The notes beneath the pieces are model-generated. The model did no database searches. It was not told where the DNA came from and was given only the letters and a program-made list of their open reading frames with translations. Shown in pieces: positions 35,526-48,538 of a DNA stretch of 64,000 nt. The position numbers were made by a program, and so were the translations under genes. The stretch's first letter is position 1. Every line of letters begins with the position of its first letter. This stretch comes from Lepiota brunneoincarnata (Eukaryota > Basidiomycota > Agaricomycetes > Agaricales > Agaricaceae): the NCBI GenBank assembly GCA_023014365.1, contig JAEBUN010000001.1, positions 1 through 64,000 of the forward strand, given 5' to 3'.

Positions 35526-36861
35526 ATGTCGGAAGAACCACTCTTCGATCCTTCCCTCAAGAAACGGAAGAAAAAGACAGTCGCTTTCACAGAAGATCCC
35601 CTTGGTCCTGAGGCAGATCCCACTGCACCCGCTCCTGATACCATCGAAAGCACGACACTCAACGGTGATGCAGTAGATCTCGGTCCAACAACCGCACACG
35701 AGGCTATGAAGGTGGGCGAAGAGAAAAAGAAGGATGAGGAAGATGAGTTCAAAGCGATGTTCGGCGATCTCAAGAAAAAGAAAAAGAAGAAGGAGATTCC
35801 GTTAGATCTTGTGCGTGCACGAATGTTTGTTCATCGACTCGCGACTCACAAATCTCGTGCTAGGGCGAAGACTCTGGGACATCTACACTAACAACCGCTG
35901 CTCCATCCGCAGATGCACCCCAAATCACGTCCGATGATCTCGACTTCTCGGATATGAAGAAGAAAAAGAAGTCGAGCAAGAAGAAGGCTGCTTTCGATCT
36001 CGAGGCTTTCGAGAAGGAGCTCAACGAATCCAAGAAAGAGTCTGTAGAGGCTAGGTCAAAATCAAAGCCGGATGATGGAGACGATGACGATGAACAACTA
36101 GACACATCACATCTCGACAACCTTGATGAGTCTGAACTTGGCGAAAATCCCTTCTCACGGCAAGATGCACCCGTAGGTGTTGATGCGGGAACGGAGCCAT
36201 GGCTGACCAGTGATCGGGATTACGCATACCCAGAGGTACGTTGCCATAGTCCCCAACATACATATATTAGCACTAACTTCGACCAGCTGCTCACCCGGTT
36301 CTATGCCTCGCTTCATGCGGCCAACCCCGCCCTCCTGTCCGCCTCTTCAAAGCGATACACCATCGCACCTCCCTCTATTCATAAGGAAGGAAACAAGAAG
36401 ACAATCTTTGCTAATGTCACCGATATCTGCAAAAAAATGCACCGTCAGGTTTGGGCTCTTGACGTTGTCCATCATTGTATCCTTGTGTCTTATACGATCA
36501 CCCTTGGCAGCCGGAACACGTTATTCAATTCCTATTCGCTGAGATGGGCACAACAGGAAGCGTTGATGGTGCTGGTCGGTTGGTTATCAAAGGTCGATTT
36601 CAACAGAAACAAGTGGAGAACGTTCTGAGGCGTTATATCGGTGGGTTCACTTTCGAAGAATCTCTTGGTCATGGGCTGACTTCCGGTGCAGTGGAGTATG
36701 TTACCTGCAAAACATGCAAATCACTCGACACGCTACTTACAAAAGAGAACCGTATTTTCTTCATGGCATGCGAGTCCTGCGGTAGTAGACGATCCGTCAA
36801 TACCATCAAGAGCGGTTTCCAGGCCCAAGTTGGCAAGAGGAGCAAAAACAAGACTGGTTAA
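35526..36861 (+). CDS. SUI3: Translation initiation factor eIF2 subunit beta
   Basis: Part of the eIF2 ternary complex that brings initiator tRNA to the 40S ribosome. Exons 35526-35810, 35864-36235, 36287-36448, 36511-36640 and 36692-36861 give 372 residues. Lys-rich K-boxes ([24 protein letters not shown]) bind eIF5 and eIF2B-epsilon. The conserved C-terminal part has [34 protein letters not shown] and [20 protein letters not shown]. It ends in the C4 zinc finger ([20 protein letters not shown]). The acceptor at 35863 (tgctag) was preferred to later ones because it gives the acidic Thr-rich linker in frame. Confidence 0.96.
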
Positions 36862-37047
36862 TTACTCCTGCCTTTGTTTCACTGTAGTAGGTTGATATAT
36901 CGTTCTTCGCGTTCCTCTTTTCTCGCTTCAAACATGACCTCGGAACTGGGATTGGGAAATCTAAGTACATTAACAAATATACAAGTACAAGCGCGAGAGG
37001 CGTTCAGGGTAGGACCACCGGCTCGATGAAGGATAGATGACTCAGTG

Positions 37048-39214
37048 TCAGAGATCTGTGTACAGCCCGGCATCCTTTCTGATTTTGGTCATAGCTGGAG
37101 TAGCGATGAGTACAGGGGGCGAATAACTCAGCTGGAAGCGAGCGCTTACCTGCAATGATAGCACTTCCGACACCACTTCCATCTTCGGCATGATATGTGA
37201 TTATATTCCTGTACATACAAAGTATCTCATCAGCACGGCATCCTGAGGCTTCCCAACTGGATGAAACATCCAAGCAGGGGACTCAAGTAAACGAGTACTT
37301 ACCGACCCTTGTCACCAAAGATGTCCACGAGCCCCTCGTGAATTTTGTCCGCGAATCCCGGATATTTCTATGATGAGGGTGAAGACAAGGAGGTAGCAAG
37401 GAAAGGTGGAGGTGATCGACCCCAAAGTTCCGAATTACGGATAATAGTCACGTACATTGTATAAACTGCCATCAGCACCAACGGAGCAGCCCTCCTCAAG
37501 GTACCCCATCTTATCTGCAATGGCTGCAATGCCACAAGCGCTGAGTCTTGCAGCGCGCCTACCGATGAGCTTAGCCAGCGCTCGGAAGAATTGCCGTTCA
37601 GCAAGGGTGGTCTCGACAGCGAAGAAGTGTGTAAAGATGCCAATGATCATCAGAAGCTCATCTGTTGGGTCACTGGGACAGTGAGCACTTCGTGAGGAGG
37701 ACGCGGATCGATACCATACCTTTCCATCAATGACAAGAAGGCGGTGTCAAACGAGTAGGGGACTTCGAGTTTGTATGTATTCTGACCCAAGAAGAGAACA
37801 CCCTCATCTATGAGCTCGCAGATGATCAAACGAAGGATCTCTCCCAAGTATCGGCCTGAGATGAGTTTCTATTCCAAATCATATACGCAACATGTTTTTT
37901 TACCCATAAATCATAAACTACCCACCTCGAAGGATTGTTCACCGGGTTTGTTGGACGTTTCATCCACAATGATATCGTATTTTGTTCTTGGCAGGTGTTC
38001 ATGTTCAAAGGAATCAAAAGCGCCCTATCACAACCAGTTACACAGGCACCCCGATGATGGCGAGCTACTCACCCACTCGCAATTAATTGCCATGTCAGCA
38101 GCCGGATCTATCCCCAGGTTGCTCATCTTGGGAATATCTTTGACGTGTTCCATGTATGCGGCGTTACAACCAGTGCCGAATATGCACGCAATTTTAGTTT
38201 TAGGGTTCACATAATGTGAAGCGATGAGAGTTCCGGTCGTATCATTGATCAATGCTGTGAGAGTCACAGGTACTTTCTACGTTAACCAGATGGAGGACGT
38301 AGTTAGAGTAGGGAGACAGCGACAAGAAGTCATGTACTGACATATTTAACGAGGGATTTGCGGAACATTTCGGCAACATCATGACCCTCTGTGTCGAGCG
38401 CGCCGAAACCTTTGGTCCAGCGGATGAGGACGCCATGATCAATCTTAGCCTGCCTGTCGGCAGGGTTTAGGGGAACGTTTTTGATGAAGCGGAGCCATAC
38501 GTACGAACAGGGGTACGAGAACTGAGTTTGTGGTCAGCATCTCTGACCAGAGTAAAACAAAAAAAAAGTAATACGACTCACAGTAAATCCGAGGGGTAGA
38601 GTCGCCCCGTCTTTCAGGTCGAGTCCTCCGCCTTCCTGGGTAAGACTAGTATCAATGAATGTCTTGAGACACTCTGCACAAAAATCGAAGAGCTTCTGGC
38701 CATCGTCTTGCTTCTGATCTTCGGTGAGGCGATACTTGGACTGGGTAATCTCAAATTTGCCCTCTCCTTGGAGGGTTACAAGGCAAACACGGAGGTTTGT
38801 TCCGCCTATGAGATGCGAAACCGGATAGGGGATACATGGCTCAGTTGGAGTATTGAGAAAATATGATTGTTGGCGTACCGAGATCTACGGCAAGGAAGTC
38901 GCCTTGTTCATTAGCGGTGGGCCACCCGAACACATAAGTCGGAATCATCGGCTAGTGTGTGAACTGAGCCGGGGAAGGAAGCAAGCAATAACTCGAGAGG
39001 TTATACATACCACAACTTGATCGGGCTTTTCAAGACCATTTTCGAGCGCTTCTTTGAAGGCGTCAGTGATCATCCGCATTCGCTGAGGAGTCAGTGTAAA
39101 GCTACGCGTAGACGTCTCGTGTGTATTGAGCTGGAAATCACAGAGGAGGTAAACTTACAGGCTTTCAAGCCTTCGGAGGTGATCTGCCATTGTTCTGGAA
39201 GATATCAGCGACAT
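37048..39214 (-). CDS. Hexokinase
   Basis: Phosphorylates glucose and related hexoses at the entry to glycolysis. The minus-strand exons spell MADHLRRLESLFTL, RMRMITDAFKEALENGL, GDFLAVDLGGTNLRVCLVTL, LPLGFTFSYPCSQ, VALINDTTGTLIASHY-like (TALINDTTGTLIAS), IFGTGCNAAYMEHV, GIDPAADMAINCEWGAFDS, a GRYLGEILRLI block and HAEDGSGVGSAIIA, ending KDAGLYTDL. These cover the phosphate loops, sugar-binding segment and adenosine motif. At least ten introns. The first coding exon is uncertain: 39214 gives a short leader MSLISSRT, and an extra upstream exon is possible. Orthology to HXK1/2 or glucokinase is not resolved. Confidence 0.93.
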
Positions 39215-39538
39215 CTGGGCTGTAACGCTGGGAATCCGGCGCACTTCTTGGTTGCGTGGGGTAGATCCTCCTCATCGTGTGTCCTGGTGTGTATCGCGAG
39301 GGTCTGCCCGCTGGGCAGGGTGACGCTACCGCTTCCTCGACGTGAAAGAACCATGGTATGAACTCGCTGCGCCGATGGGTGGTGATGGTTCGAGGGCAAA
39401 CTCGGCGAGGCGGTGGAGCGTTTCTTCCAGTCCCTTTCTTTATCGCGTTTGTCCCCTTTTGGAACTTCCAGTCGTGGGAACATTTTGGGAACTGCTTCGC
39501 TGTCCCGAGTTTATTGCTTCTACCTTTTTTCCCTCCCT
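39215..39538. promoter_or_regulatory. Divergent promoter, hexokinase / mitochondrial uL14
   Basis: 324 bp between start codons. A long open frame on each strand here is probably a by-product of GC-rich sequence, or it holds an unrecognised first hexokinase exon. Confidence 0.4.
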
Positions 39539-40039
39539 ATGATTGGCCTCAAGAGTACTCTCAATGTGTGTTACTTGTAAATCTATCCAACGCTTACTTA
39601 TGTTTATCCCAGGTCATAGATAATTCTGGCGCACTCCTTGTGGAGTGTGTGAACATCCTCAAGCAAAAGGTCAACAACGGTTGGGGTTCTGTTGGTGATG
39701 AAATCGTCTGTGTCGTGAAAAAGGCCCGGCCTATTTCTGCTGCCTCGCAGGCGTCAGTGAATGCTGTTAAAGTCCGACGCGGTGATGTTCGACGCGCCGT
39801 CATTGTCCGAACACGGAAACCCGTCCGACGGCCAGACGGCAGAATCATCCGCTTCGACGATAATGCCGCTGTCCTACTAAATAACAAACGCGAGATGCTT
39901 GGCACGCGTATTGGTGGGCTTGTCAGTGCCGACCTTAGAATGAAAGGTTGGGGGAAACTTGTCAGCTTAGCACCCAAAGTACGTACTCAAGCATGTTTCC
40001 GAGTTGGCCCTTGTGAATAAAAACTCTTAGGTCATCTGA
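39539..40039 (+). CDS. MRPL38: Mitochondrial large-subunit ribosomal protein uL14m
   Basis: Bacterial-type L14 of the mitochondrial 54S subunit. Exons 39539-39565, 39613-39978 and 40031-40039 give 133 residues. The first exon is MIGLKSTLN; then [74 protein letters not shown] and a short C-terminus ending SLAPKVI. The last exon is 9 nt including the stop. The longer open frame beginning upstream at 39358 is not needed. No clear presequence is present, as is common for this protein. Confidence 0.94.
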
Positions 40040-40712
40040 TCGCTGTACACTGTTATACTCGCCCAACGCATTTACTTTCAATCGGTTGCTGCAATATATC
40101 AGCTCGGGATGCGTCCAATTCCTTAAGCGGAACAGATTGAAGATTACTGGAAAGACTTCCTCCATTCACCCCTGTCGAAGACCTCATTTTCTCCTATGCC
40201 CCGTTATCGTCGCAACCAGGCCAGTTACACGCATTTACGACGCATTGCGATTGGGTGTTCTAAGTGGGGAATTACATATCTGATGGGCGGTGTCTGTGAA
40301 TACATGACCCTCTTTCCCTATATCCTAAAATGTCACAAGAAAAGCACTGTTCTCACACGGATGTCCTACACTCAGTAAGACGCACCCAACGGTCCGCCTA
40401 TTCCAGTGGACAGTTCCGATGATAGGGTCTGGTTTGCAGGCTCATAACAGCTTTGTCAGCTACGGCCATCAGATGTTGATAACTTATGATATTTTTGCAG
40501 ACAGATCAGATTGTCACAATCAAAGCCTCATGGTAAACACGTTGCGTGTGTCCCGCAAAGCGCGCGCCTGTACAGCCTATACAGTCTACGGAATCGAGGC
40601 GGTTTTGATCATACCGCCTTCTCTGGAAGCTTGATATATAGCAGGCGTCCTTTTGTTTTCTTTGCGGGACCATCGAATTGCTCCACCAGTATTCCCTCTG
40701 GTCATTCCCCAG
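40040..40712. other. Intergenic region upstream of the Zn-cluster gene
   Basis: Nothing recognised. A TATA-like tgatatatag lies at about 40634, some 80 bp before the ATG. Confidence 0.35.
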
Positions 40713-43700
40713 ATGAAAGACTCTCGACGTTCAGCAGGGGCACATTCGGCTCGCGGGCCTGGGTCATATGTCCAGCAAGCATGTTCCGTTTGCCGACAGA
40801 AGTGTGCCCAATGCTTCCGTTCCAATGTCCCGTACCCATTAACACCACTTGCAGGAAAACAAAGTGTGATGGTAACAAGCCGAGCTGTGATGCCTGTGTC
40901 AACGGTGGGCGAGGTAGCGAGGTAGGCTCTCAGTCACTATGAGTACATCCCATACCCACTTCCGTTTCCCGTATAGTGCTCATATGGGAAGGAGCTTGGG
41001 CGTCGCCCCCGTACTGAAGCCCATTTCGAGGCCATGCGCAAACGGGTCGTCGCGCTTCAAGAATATATTAGACATCTCGAGTCCTTACTGGACATCTGCG
41101 TGAAGGAGCATGCCGGTTCCACCGTGTATACGTACCAACAATGCAGACCTCCAGACTGGGAGGAGTCCCCCGATTCCCCGGAAGAGGCGTTGAATGAAAT
41201 TAATGAGGCCTTGGAGGATGAGCCTGAAGGTGGTGATGGTAGTGATGTCGCAAACGAGTTGTGCCTACCAACACAAAACCTCACAGTTAGTGTGGTATAT
41301 ATAACGCTTCACCCGGGCCCTAATAGTGCTATTTGCTAGCTGCTTGAGGAAGGTGGACTTCCGCTTCTCCATGGTGCTACAGCTCCGTTCCGTTATATTG
41401 CCGAACCTATGAGGACTCGATCGACGGGATTACGGTTGTCAAAAATTTCGGAAAACCCAGACGAGTGTTATACTCTGATGACTGAAGGAGCCGACGAGTC
41501 GCACTTCAATCCGAACTTTGACTGGTCGAGACACCTTCCCCTCGAAGTTCCCCTCGATAGGAGGGAACACGACAAGTTGGTCACCCTTTTGCTCGACATG
41601 ATATGTCGCTTACCATACGCCAGGATTCTCGACCTCCTCTTCGGGTTCTTCACTAGCTGGTGTTTGCGGATAGTACCTCCTCTTTTTCTACGTGATATGT
41701 GCCGCGCCCTGAGCGTGCCCAAGAATCAACCTCCACTAGTCACCTCCCACTATTCGGCAATGCTTCATAATGCATTGATAGCAGTGGCGAGTGCGTTTTC
41801 CGACGATCCGCGCATTCGCGACCTCAAATCACGCCAGTATTACGCACAAAGGGCCAAGGATTACATCGAGGATGAATGCTCCAGTCCAAACCTATGTGTT
41901 GTTCAAGCTCTCAGTCTGATTGGAAGTTTTCATTCCAGTCAGGGTGACCAAACGCTGGGTTATATGTATTTTGGTAAGCATTGTGCTATGCTCTATCGTA
42001 CCATACTGAGTGCGCCTCCTAGGTATGAGCGCCCGAATGAGCCAAGCTTGTGAGCATCCATTTTGGGTTAGGGTTAGTTACTGATCAAGCGCCTTCAGTG
42101 GGCTTGGGCGTCGACTGCAGCACATGGGTCGATAGCAAACTGATCACCGAGGAGGACCAAATGGACCGGAACTGGGTCTACTGGACGACATTCTGTCAGG
42201 TGAGATTCATTCTTTTCGGGTCTTGTTTTCTGGTTGACACCCCCTCAGGATGTATGTTGGTCACTCTACGTCGGTCGCGATTTTTGTATCTCAAATGTCT
42301 CGCACCGTGTCCCTATTCCATTCGTCGATGCCGATTTTGACACGATGGACTGGGTACATCGACCCGCCGGTACCCAGCCTCAACCTGGCTACCTATCGAA
42401 GATATTCCAAGTCTCGTGCCACCTACTCCAAATTGGGAGGTGCATTATGGACGTTGTGTCAGTAAAACGTCCGTTGCTTTCGGTTCTATCCGGCTAACTC
42501 CTGAGGTCTGACAGGAATACTCTCGATAACCCGTCTGGAAACCGACAAGTCATTTGCGACAAAATGATTAGCGACATCGAGTATGTCATTGCACTATCTT
42601 TGGTTGGTTTCACTTTGAACAGTTTGTACAGCATTCAGTTGCATACTTGGAACAGTAACTTGCCCGAGGAAATCAACAACTCGATCCGGACGCGTGCAAC
42701 TTCCACACCTCACCGCTTACAGTTACACCTGACCTATCATTGGTGCTTCATTTTATTACACCGGCCATTCTTTAACCGTCGCTCGAAAGCAATCGTCTCC
42801 CGGGACAAGGACATCGATCACGTCAAGGTTTGCTAACCCTCGATTTCCTTCAACAACGACTGAGTATCTTTTGTAGAACTGTAAGCGCGCCGCTGACTCT
42901 ATTATAGAGCTATTGGGCATCTGGCGTAAGTTATATACGCTTAGGTATGCTCCTGTCACCTTGGCGCAAACCGTATTCTCGGCTGGGACCATCTATCTGC
43001 TTTCTGCAATTCAGGCAACGCAGGGAGTACGAGTCGCCGTAAAGGAGCTTAAGCACTCTCTGGACAACGCTCGGCTCTGCGTTAATTATCTCAAGGAAGT
43101 TGGAGGCTCGTGGCAGTGCGCTACGAACATTGCAGATATCTTATGGGACTGGATGCAACTACAGGTTAAACCAATCGTTGAGCGTCGCACCATTTCGCCC
43201 TCGGCTTCGGGGTTCCTACCTCCAAAGAAGATAGAGGAGCCTCCTACCCCCAACAACGGTGCTGCGAAGCGAAAGAGAACATCCATTTCGCGAAAGCGTC
43301 ACAGGTCCCCCAGTTCGAGTAAAGAGGCCCAAACTTCAGGTACGGGTCGCTGCCGTCAACACAGTGGGAGCACCGCACTACCCACTCCTCCTTCGTCACA
43401 ACCCTTGCTGTCTACACCCCCGCCATCCGCCAGCGAGGGTACACCTTTGCATCCCCCCGCTTCACTGACGTCCTCGTCGGCTACTTATTCCCCTCGACCT
43501 CTTGTCACACAGTCTTCGTTTCAGTCAACCCCGAACCCTCCACCTCAGCCCATGATCAATTCCTTGCCGCATAATGGGATTCCACCCCAGCCATGGAATC
43601 ACTTGGAAACAGATAGTCCCATGTTCGATGCGACGATCTTGCCCCCTGCACCCCATCTATCACAAGCACAAGCACAAGCACAAGCCCAGCCCGTCCAACC

Positions 43701-44055
43701 CAGCCCACTCAACGCCAACACTCTCAATCTTACCACCTTCCAACCCCAGCCAATCCTCCCCAACTACCATATCTGGGCACCCGCATCGCTACCACCTGGC
43801 AGTGTCTCGGGCGAGCGCCCGCTGAGCCCGTTGAGTCGGCAGTTGGCGATGCCAAACGGCCAGCGATTGTGGCAGATGCCGTTCTTACCGTTTAGTCCTG
43901 ATCCTGAGGACGACCCTGCTACGGTTGGAGCTGTCAATGAGTTTGGGTTTGAATTTGTGCGGTATCAGGATATGGATTGGAGGGGACGAGAAGGGTGGGA
44001 GGATATTGCACTTGAGGAAGTGCGAGAGGAGGATTTTTCGAACTGGTTTGGTTAA
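40713..44055 (+). CDS. Zn2Cys6 fungal transcription factor
   Basis: DNA-binding regulator of the Gal4 type. N-terminus: QQACSVCRQ spliced to KTKCDGNKPSCDACV, giving five of the six cluster cysteines. The sixth is not visible in the obvious splice model. A coiled linker (MRKRVVALQEYIRHLESLL) follows. The fungal-specific middle homology region runs from about 41580 to 43180 (ARILDLLFGFFTSWCLRIV, YWTTFCQDVCWSLYVGRDF, HLQLHLTYHWCFILLHRPFF-like). The C-terminal half is Pro/Ser/Gln-rich with a KRKRTSISRKRHR patch and an acidic end (EDIALEEVREEDFSNWFG) that could activate transcription. The MHR reminds me of the nit-4/NirA nitrogen regulators, but that is a weak inference. Confidence 0.82.
43662..43686 (+). 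repeat. Hexanucleotide repeat in the transcription factor
   Basis: About four copies of acaagc, encoding an Ala-Gln alternation within the C-terminal low-complexity region. Confidence 0.8.
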
Positions 44056-45240
44056 ATTATTTTCCCTTAGGGGGGAGTTTCTACTTTTTCCCACGCGTTC
44101 TGTTGACCGGTTCATGTTTCTTTTCTCACTGGCTAGGCCCCCCAGTTTCCCTCGTCTGGACGTTTCGTCGATATTGATGGCAGATCCCTCTAAGAGGTGG
44201 CACCTCATATTGACAACATTATGTGCTCCCTTTTTTCTCTCCTGTCTCCTATCGTCTCATTGATCCTTGTACTATATCACCCCATGGTCAGGGTGAGTCC
44301 CCGCTTGATTCTGTGTGCGCGCTTCTCTGCTAGCCGCCTTTTGGTTGGACAATGTTTCCATCCTTTCTCCCCCCCTGCTTTGCTTTCTCCTGTATTTCCC
44401 GCAGGCCTTTTTTTTTTTGTCTGCGTTGATTCGGTCTGGAATCGCGTCTCTTGGGCTTGGTGTAGTTAAACGGGTTCTAGAGTCTAGATAGGTAAGTAGT
44501 AGGAATAAATATTTCGAAGTATAGTGCACGAGTTGATTAGTGATATAATATGACAAATTTAATGTGTATATTGGTACTTGAAGTTGATAGGTCAGCACCT
44601 AACTGCTTGAAATCCTTTGGGTTATTCCCCGGCCTCCTTCCTCATATTGGGCTCCTTTCCATCAGTCTCCAGCAATCGAAAGAACCCCATTAATGCGGTG
44701 TGCGACTGACTCTTGTATCAGTTGGCCAAACTACACCCTCTAGAGTATAGCTCTCACAGTCTGTCACCAGAACTCGAATAGTTTGAATAAATAAATCAGA
44801 TGAACTGCATCCAAACCCGAATATTCTTGACAACCAAAGTGTTTCTTCTGACAGTGACTCCCAGTGCTTTACTCGCTCTCTCACTCATAAACATAGGCAT
44901 TTCGAGACACAAACAGCATCCAAAAAACGATGCAGGGATAACGGCGCACAACGGAGTCGCATTTGGTTCAGCATTGGAAGACACGGAATATGATATAGAT
45001 TCATTTCCAGTCAAGCTCGCCATACTCGGATGTAGAAGGCACCATCAGCTTTGATTGATTTTTTCTCGTACCGATCTATCACGTGCAATGACGATTTCCG
45101 GGACAATTGCAAATGGCTCTACAAAGGTGCCGAGAGTGGACGTCAGCACGGGATATGCAGTATAGGGACGCGGCGACGCCCACAACGGCCAAGTAGCCCA
45201 TGGTGGGCCGAAACCCCCTGCACACATTTGTTCTAACATT
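44056..45240. other. Intergenic region, nothing recognised
   Basis: About 1.2 kb between two same-strand genes. T-rich runs near 44410 and AT-rich DNA near 44510-44570. No supported gene. Confidence 0.4.
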
Positions 45241-47236
45241 ATGTCCACAAATGCCTCGCGTGCCGTTGACTATGGGCCGTTACGACGAGTCAAGTCGACA
45301 GGGAACATGCCTCGATGGCCGGAGGGGTCTTCTGTATCGCCCGATGGTCAAGGTCTTGCCCACATTCGGAGAAAATCCGAGGGAGAGATGGACATCCATA
45401 TACAACCCACGCCGCTATCTACCACCATCACCACCCAGGACCAAACCCAAACCCAAAGTCGAAACCAAGCCCAGAGCCAAAACCAAGATCAAGACCAAGA
45501 CCAAGATCAGGGCCAAGATCGGATTGTGCGGGTAATGGCATACTTTGGGTTTGGAAGGGACGTGGTACAGACGAGGAAGGCAATTATTGAGTTGCTGCGG
45601 AACGTCATTCCAATATTTGTCCACGTGCGTGTCAAGCGTCTAAGCGTTTGCAGTGAACCAGCTCATTGTTGCTGAGCAGGTCATCACGACAATGACAATT
45701 GTCGCGCTTTCTGCGACCGTTTTCAAGAGCCCTTTGGACCCGAATGTCTCTGAGTGGACTGCTTGTGATAAGCCGCTCGGAGTATGGGCTTGTCTGTGGG
45801 TTGGCAGATCGATATTTACAATGATGCTCTCGTTTTGGATGTATGTGAGGCAACGGGCTGCGTGAGTTCCATTGTTGTCGCATACTGATTGAACTCCCAT
45901 CGACACATTCCAAGTATTGCTGGCTTTCTCCAAGGAGGTCCTAGTACGATTAGAAGAGGGGACACGACGACTACCATTCCTGCCAGTAATCCTAGAGAAC
46001 TCCAACCAGTCCGGCAGCAAGGTGTTGTAGTGCCCCCACCAAATATATGTTTTACACGGTAAGTCATACAGCTATGATTCGTTCGTGTCTTTGACTCGAG
46101 GCAATTAGGCTCAGTGACCTTGATTTGGCGTTGGCACTACTTTGGATCGTGACCGCTCATGTATTGGAATTTACTTCAACCAATGCATGTCGCCATGCCT
46201 CACCCCATTTGTGGTGGCTGATATTCGGGATCCTCTGCGTCCTGTTACCTATCTCCATAGGCTTCGTGTTCGTGTTTGCTAGCTTGGTTATAAAATTCGT
46301 CATTCCAGTGAGCTCCTTCATGCTTTACGTTGGCCTACTGTGCTCATTGTAATTATTAGTTTTGCTGGAACAGGTTACTTATCTGCCTCGGTCGCTATCC
46401 AATTCAGGACTCAGATACCATCAAACCTGATGTCGGCAATTTACCCAAGTCCGTCGTCGAGAAGATTCCACTTGTAATGTACATCCCACCACCGCCCGAA
46501 GGGTCGGACCTCGAATCGCTGTCATCAAAGGTAATCGCTAGCCCTCATTCATACCCGCCCAAAGCCACAGAGAGGCCAACCGATTCCCGAAAACCGCGAT
46601 TCAAGTTCATTCAGGGTATCCCACCGTTCAGGAACAAAGGAGCCAATCGCAGCAATCCGCCGAATGGCAATTTATATGCTGATGTAGAGAAAAATCCCAG
46701 AAGTGGAGGACCATTGATATGGAGCGACTATTGGGAGGAAAGTGAGTATCCGTTTGTGGTGCTTAAAGGAAACAGGGCGGCTTGTGCCATTTGTTTGATG
46801 GACTTTGAGGAGCCGAGGAGGAAACTAGGGGCGGAACATATGTGCCCGAAGGAGAACAAGCAAGGTGAGAAAGAAGAGCCTACGAAGAATGAGGAAACAG
46901 AGAAGAACGAGAAGATGGAGAAGGAGGAGACACCAGTGATTAAGGGCTTGGGCTCCAGCATCGCTCTGGAGGAGAGGGTAACAACTGATAAGCTTCGACT
47001 TGAGGATGCGGGGGAAGTTGCTCAACCTCTAAGATTGCTGGCCTGCGGACATATATTCCATGTGCGTGATGGCTTAGTGGTTCCCTTAACCTTGTGTGAT
47101 GTTAATATGTTTCCGACAGAAAACGTGCTTGGACCCCTGGCTCATTGATGTTTCTGGTCGGTGTCCAGTGTGCCAGCAACCCGTTGAAATACCAGGAATA
47201 TCGCGGGACAGTCATCGGGACGTTGAACAGCCATAA
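45241..47236 (+). CDS. RING-H2 membrane protein, probable E3 ubiquitin ligase
   Basis: Exons 45241-45624, 45680-45861, 45915-46058, 46109-46307, 46360-47061 and 47120-47236 give 575 residues. The N-terminus is soluble with a Gln/Asp/Asn repeat. Four or more hydrophobic segments follow (VITTMTIVALSATVF, LWVGRSIFTMMLSFWM, LALALLWIVTAHVLEF, IFGILCVLLPISIGFVFVF). The C-terminus holds a RING-H2: AACAICLMDFEEP, then a charged insert of about 70 residues, then LLACGHIFH spliced to KTCLDPWLIDVSGRCPVC. The insert between the second and third metal ligands is much longer than usual. The role would be membrane-linked ubiquitination; substrates unknown. The last acceptor (ccgacag) is fixed by the RING ligands. 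Confidence 0.82.
45436..45525 (+). repeat. Gln/Asp-rich low-complexity repeat
   Basis: Degenerate hexamer repeats (caagac, caagat, caaacc) encode alternating Gln with Thr, Asn, Ser and Asp just before the first membrane part of the RING protein. Confidence 0.8.
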
Positions 47237-48538
47237 GCATATTTCGATACCGAAAGCTCACTCGAGAATGGGAAGACAAAGGACCCGCGGAGTGTGCTAT
47301 TGATATTCCCAATTATTCAAATACACTGACGAATGCTTGGCCCTGTTCCCAGTAGATCACTCCCTTTTATACTTTGAATACCTGACCTCCATCTACTTCT
47401 GGAGCCAACATCACTACTCAGTACATATATAGTGTATAAACTCACTCACCATCTCCAACGATAGCATCCCTCCCCAACTGTTCTTGCCCTCAGGCCATTC
47501 CCCAGAATATAATTGGGAAGACGTATCTCATCCACGGCGCGGTGGATGATTCTCTGAAGCATTGGAGGGCACGTAGATGTATGATTTTGAATCGCCAGCG
47601 AAGAGGCATCTAAGAAACGGCGACTTGTAAACTAAATAGGCGATAAGACGCCAGAATGTCAGGTGTACCTCCTGAATGAAGTTTAGAATATTGCTCTCCC
47701 AAGCATGGTGGGCATTATCAACCTGAAGGGGCAGTCTGAGCCAGTGGATGCCAGCAAGCTCAGGTGGTGCAGCATAACAGGATCCAAATCCGCATTCCGA
47801 GACGTGGAAACCAGCTCAGAGAAGCCACAGGAGCACAGGCATTTTGCCCGCGAAAATGTATCCTCATCCTTCCAAGGTAACGAGGACTAGGGAGGCCCAT
47901 AACCTGTGTTCAAAAATGATTAATCCGGGAAGTGAATCACGTATACTCACCATCAAGGACACTTTGCGTAGGAGTTGGACACGACTAACAAACAGCCCCG
48001 CAAACTGCTCCCTCGTTTCGCTGACTTCGCTGGAGCATCTTTGGAAGATTTCTTCTCTTGCATGACCTTGACATTGGAGAAGAAAGCTCGATAGTCTGAT
48101 ATATTCGGATCTGGTAGGTCTGGGGAGATGACGTCGACGACCCTTTGTCTGCGGTTACTAGATACATCTCTTCAAGCTTCCCAACAAGAACACCTCGCTG
48201 CGATTGTTCCGACGGCTCCCGCCAGCACGAGATATACAGTCACCACTCACACGGATTTGAAGCGCTTGAAATCATCATTGATGCTCCATGCTGTGGCGGC
48301 AATGTTCTAGCAATATTGGTGAGGTACTGCTTTTGGTGAGACGATCCTTTATTGGGGCCATTGCAGAGAGAATTGGTTGAAGCAGTCTGGGCGCTTGTGA
48401 GTCTCGCTTCCGAATCGTCTGTTGCCTAGGTGCTGCTGATTGGTATCAGTGGGTGGCTAATCCATGGGTATTCATTGAAAGGGTACAACATAGCTTAGAG
48501 TCATAATGAAACACTTTTCGATATTATATCTTGTACAA
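47237..48538. other. Gene-poor stretch with a possible short exon set
   Basis: On the plus strand about 48145-48400 can be spliced to read DGSRQHEIYSHHSHGFEALE, IIIDAPCCGGNVLAIL and then RELVEAVWAL, using gtgagg and attgcag. I recognise no family and no start, so it is not called a gene. The rest shows nothing. Confidence 0.3.

Noticed and set aside
39358..39538. N-terminal extension of uL14m from the longer open frame
   Set aside because: The family start MIGLKSTLN at 39539 followed by an intron gives the usual length; the extension is aromatic-rich and unlike the family.
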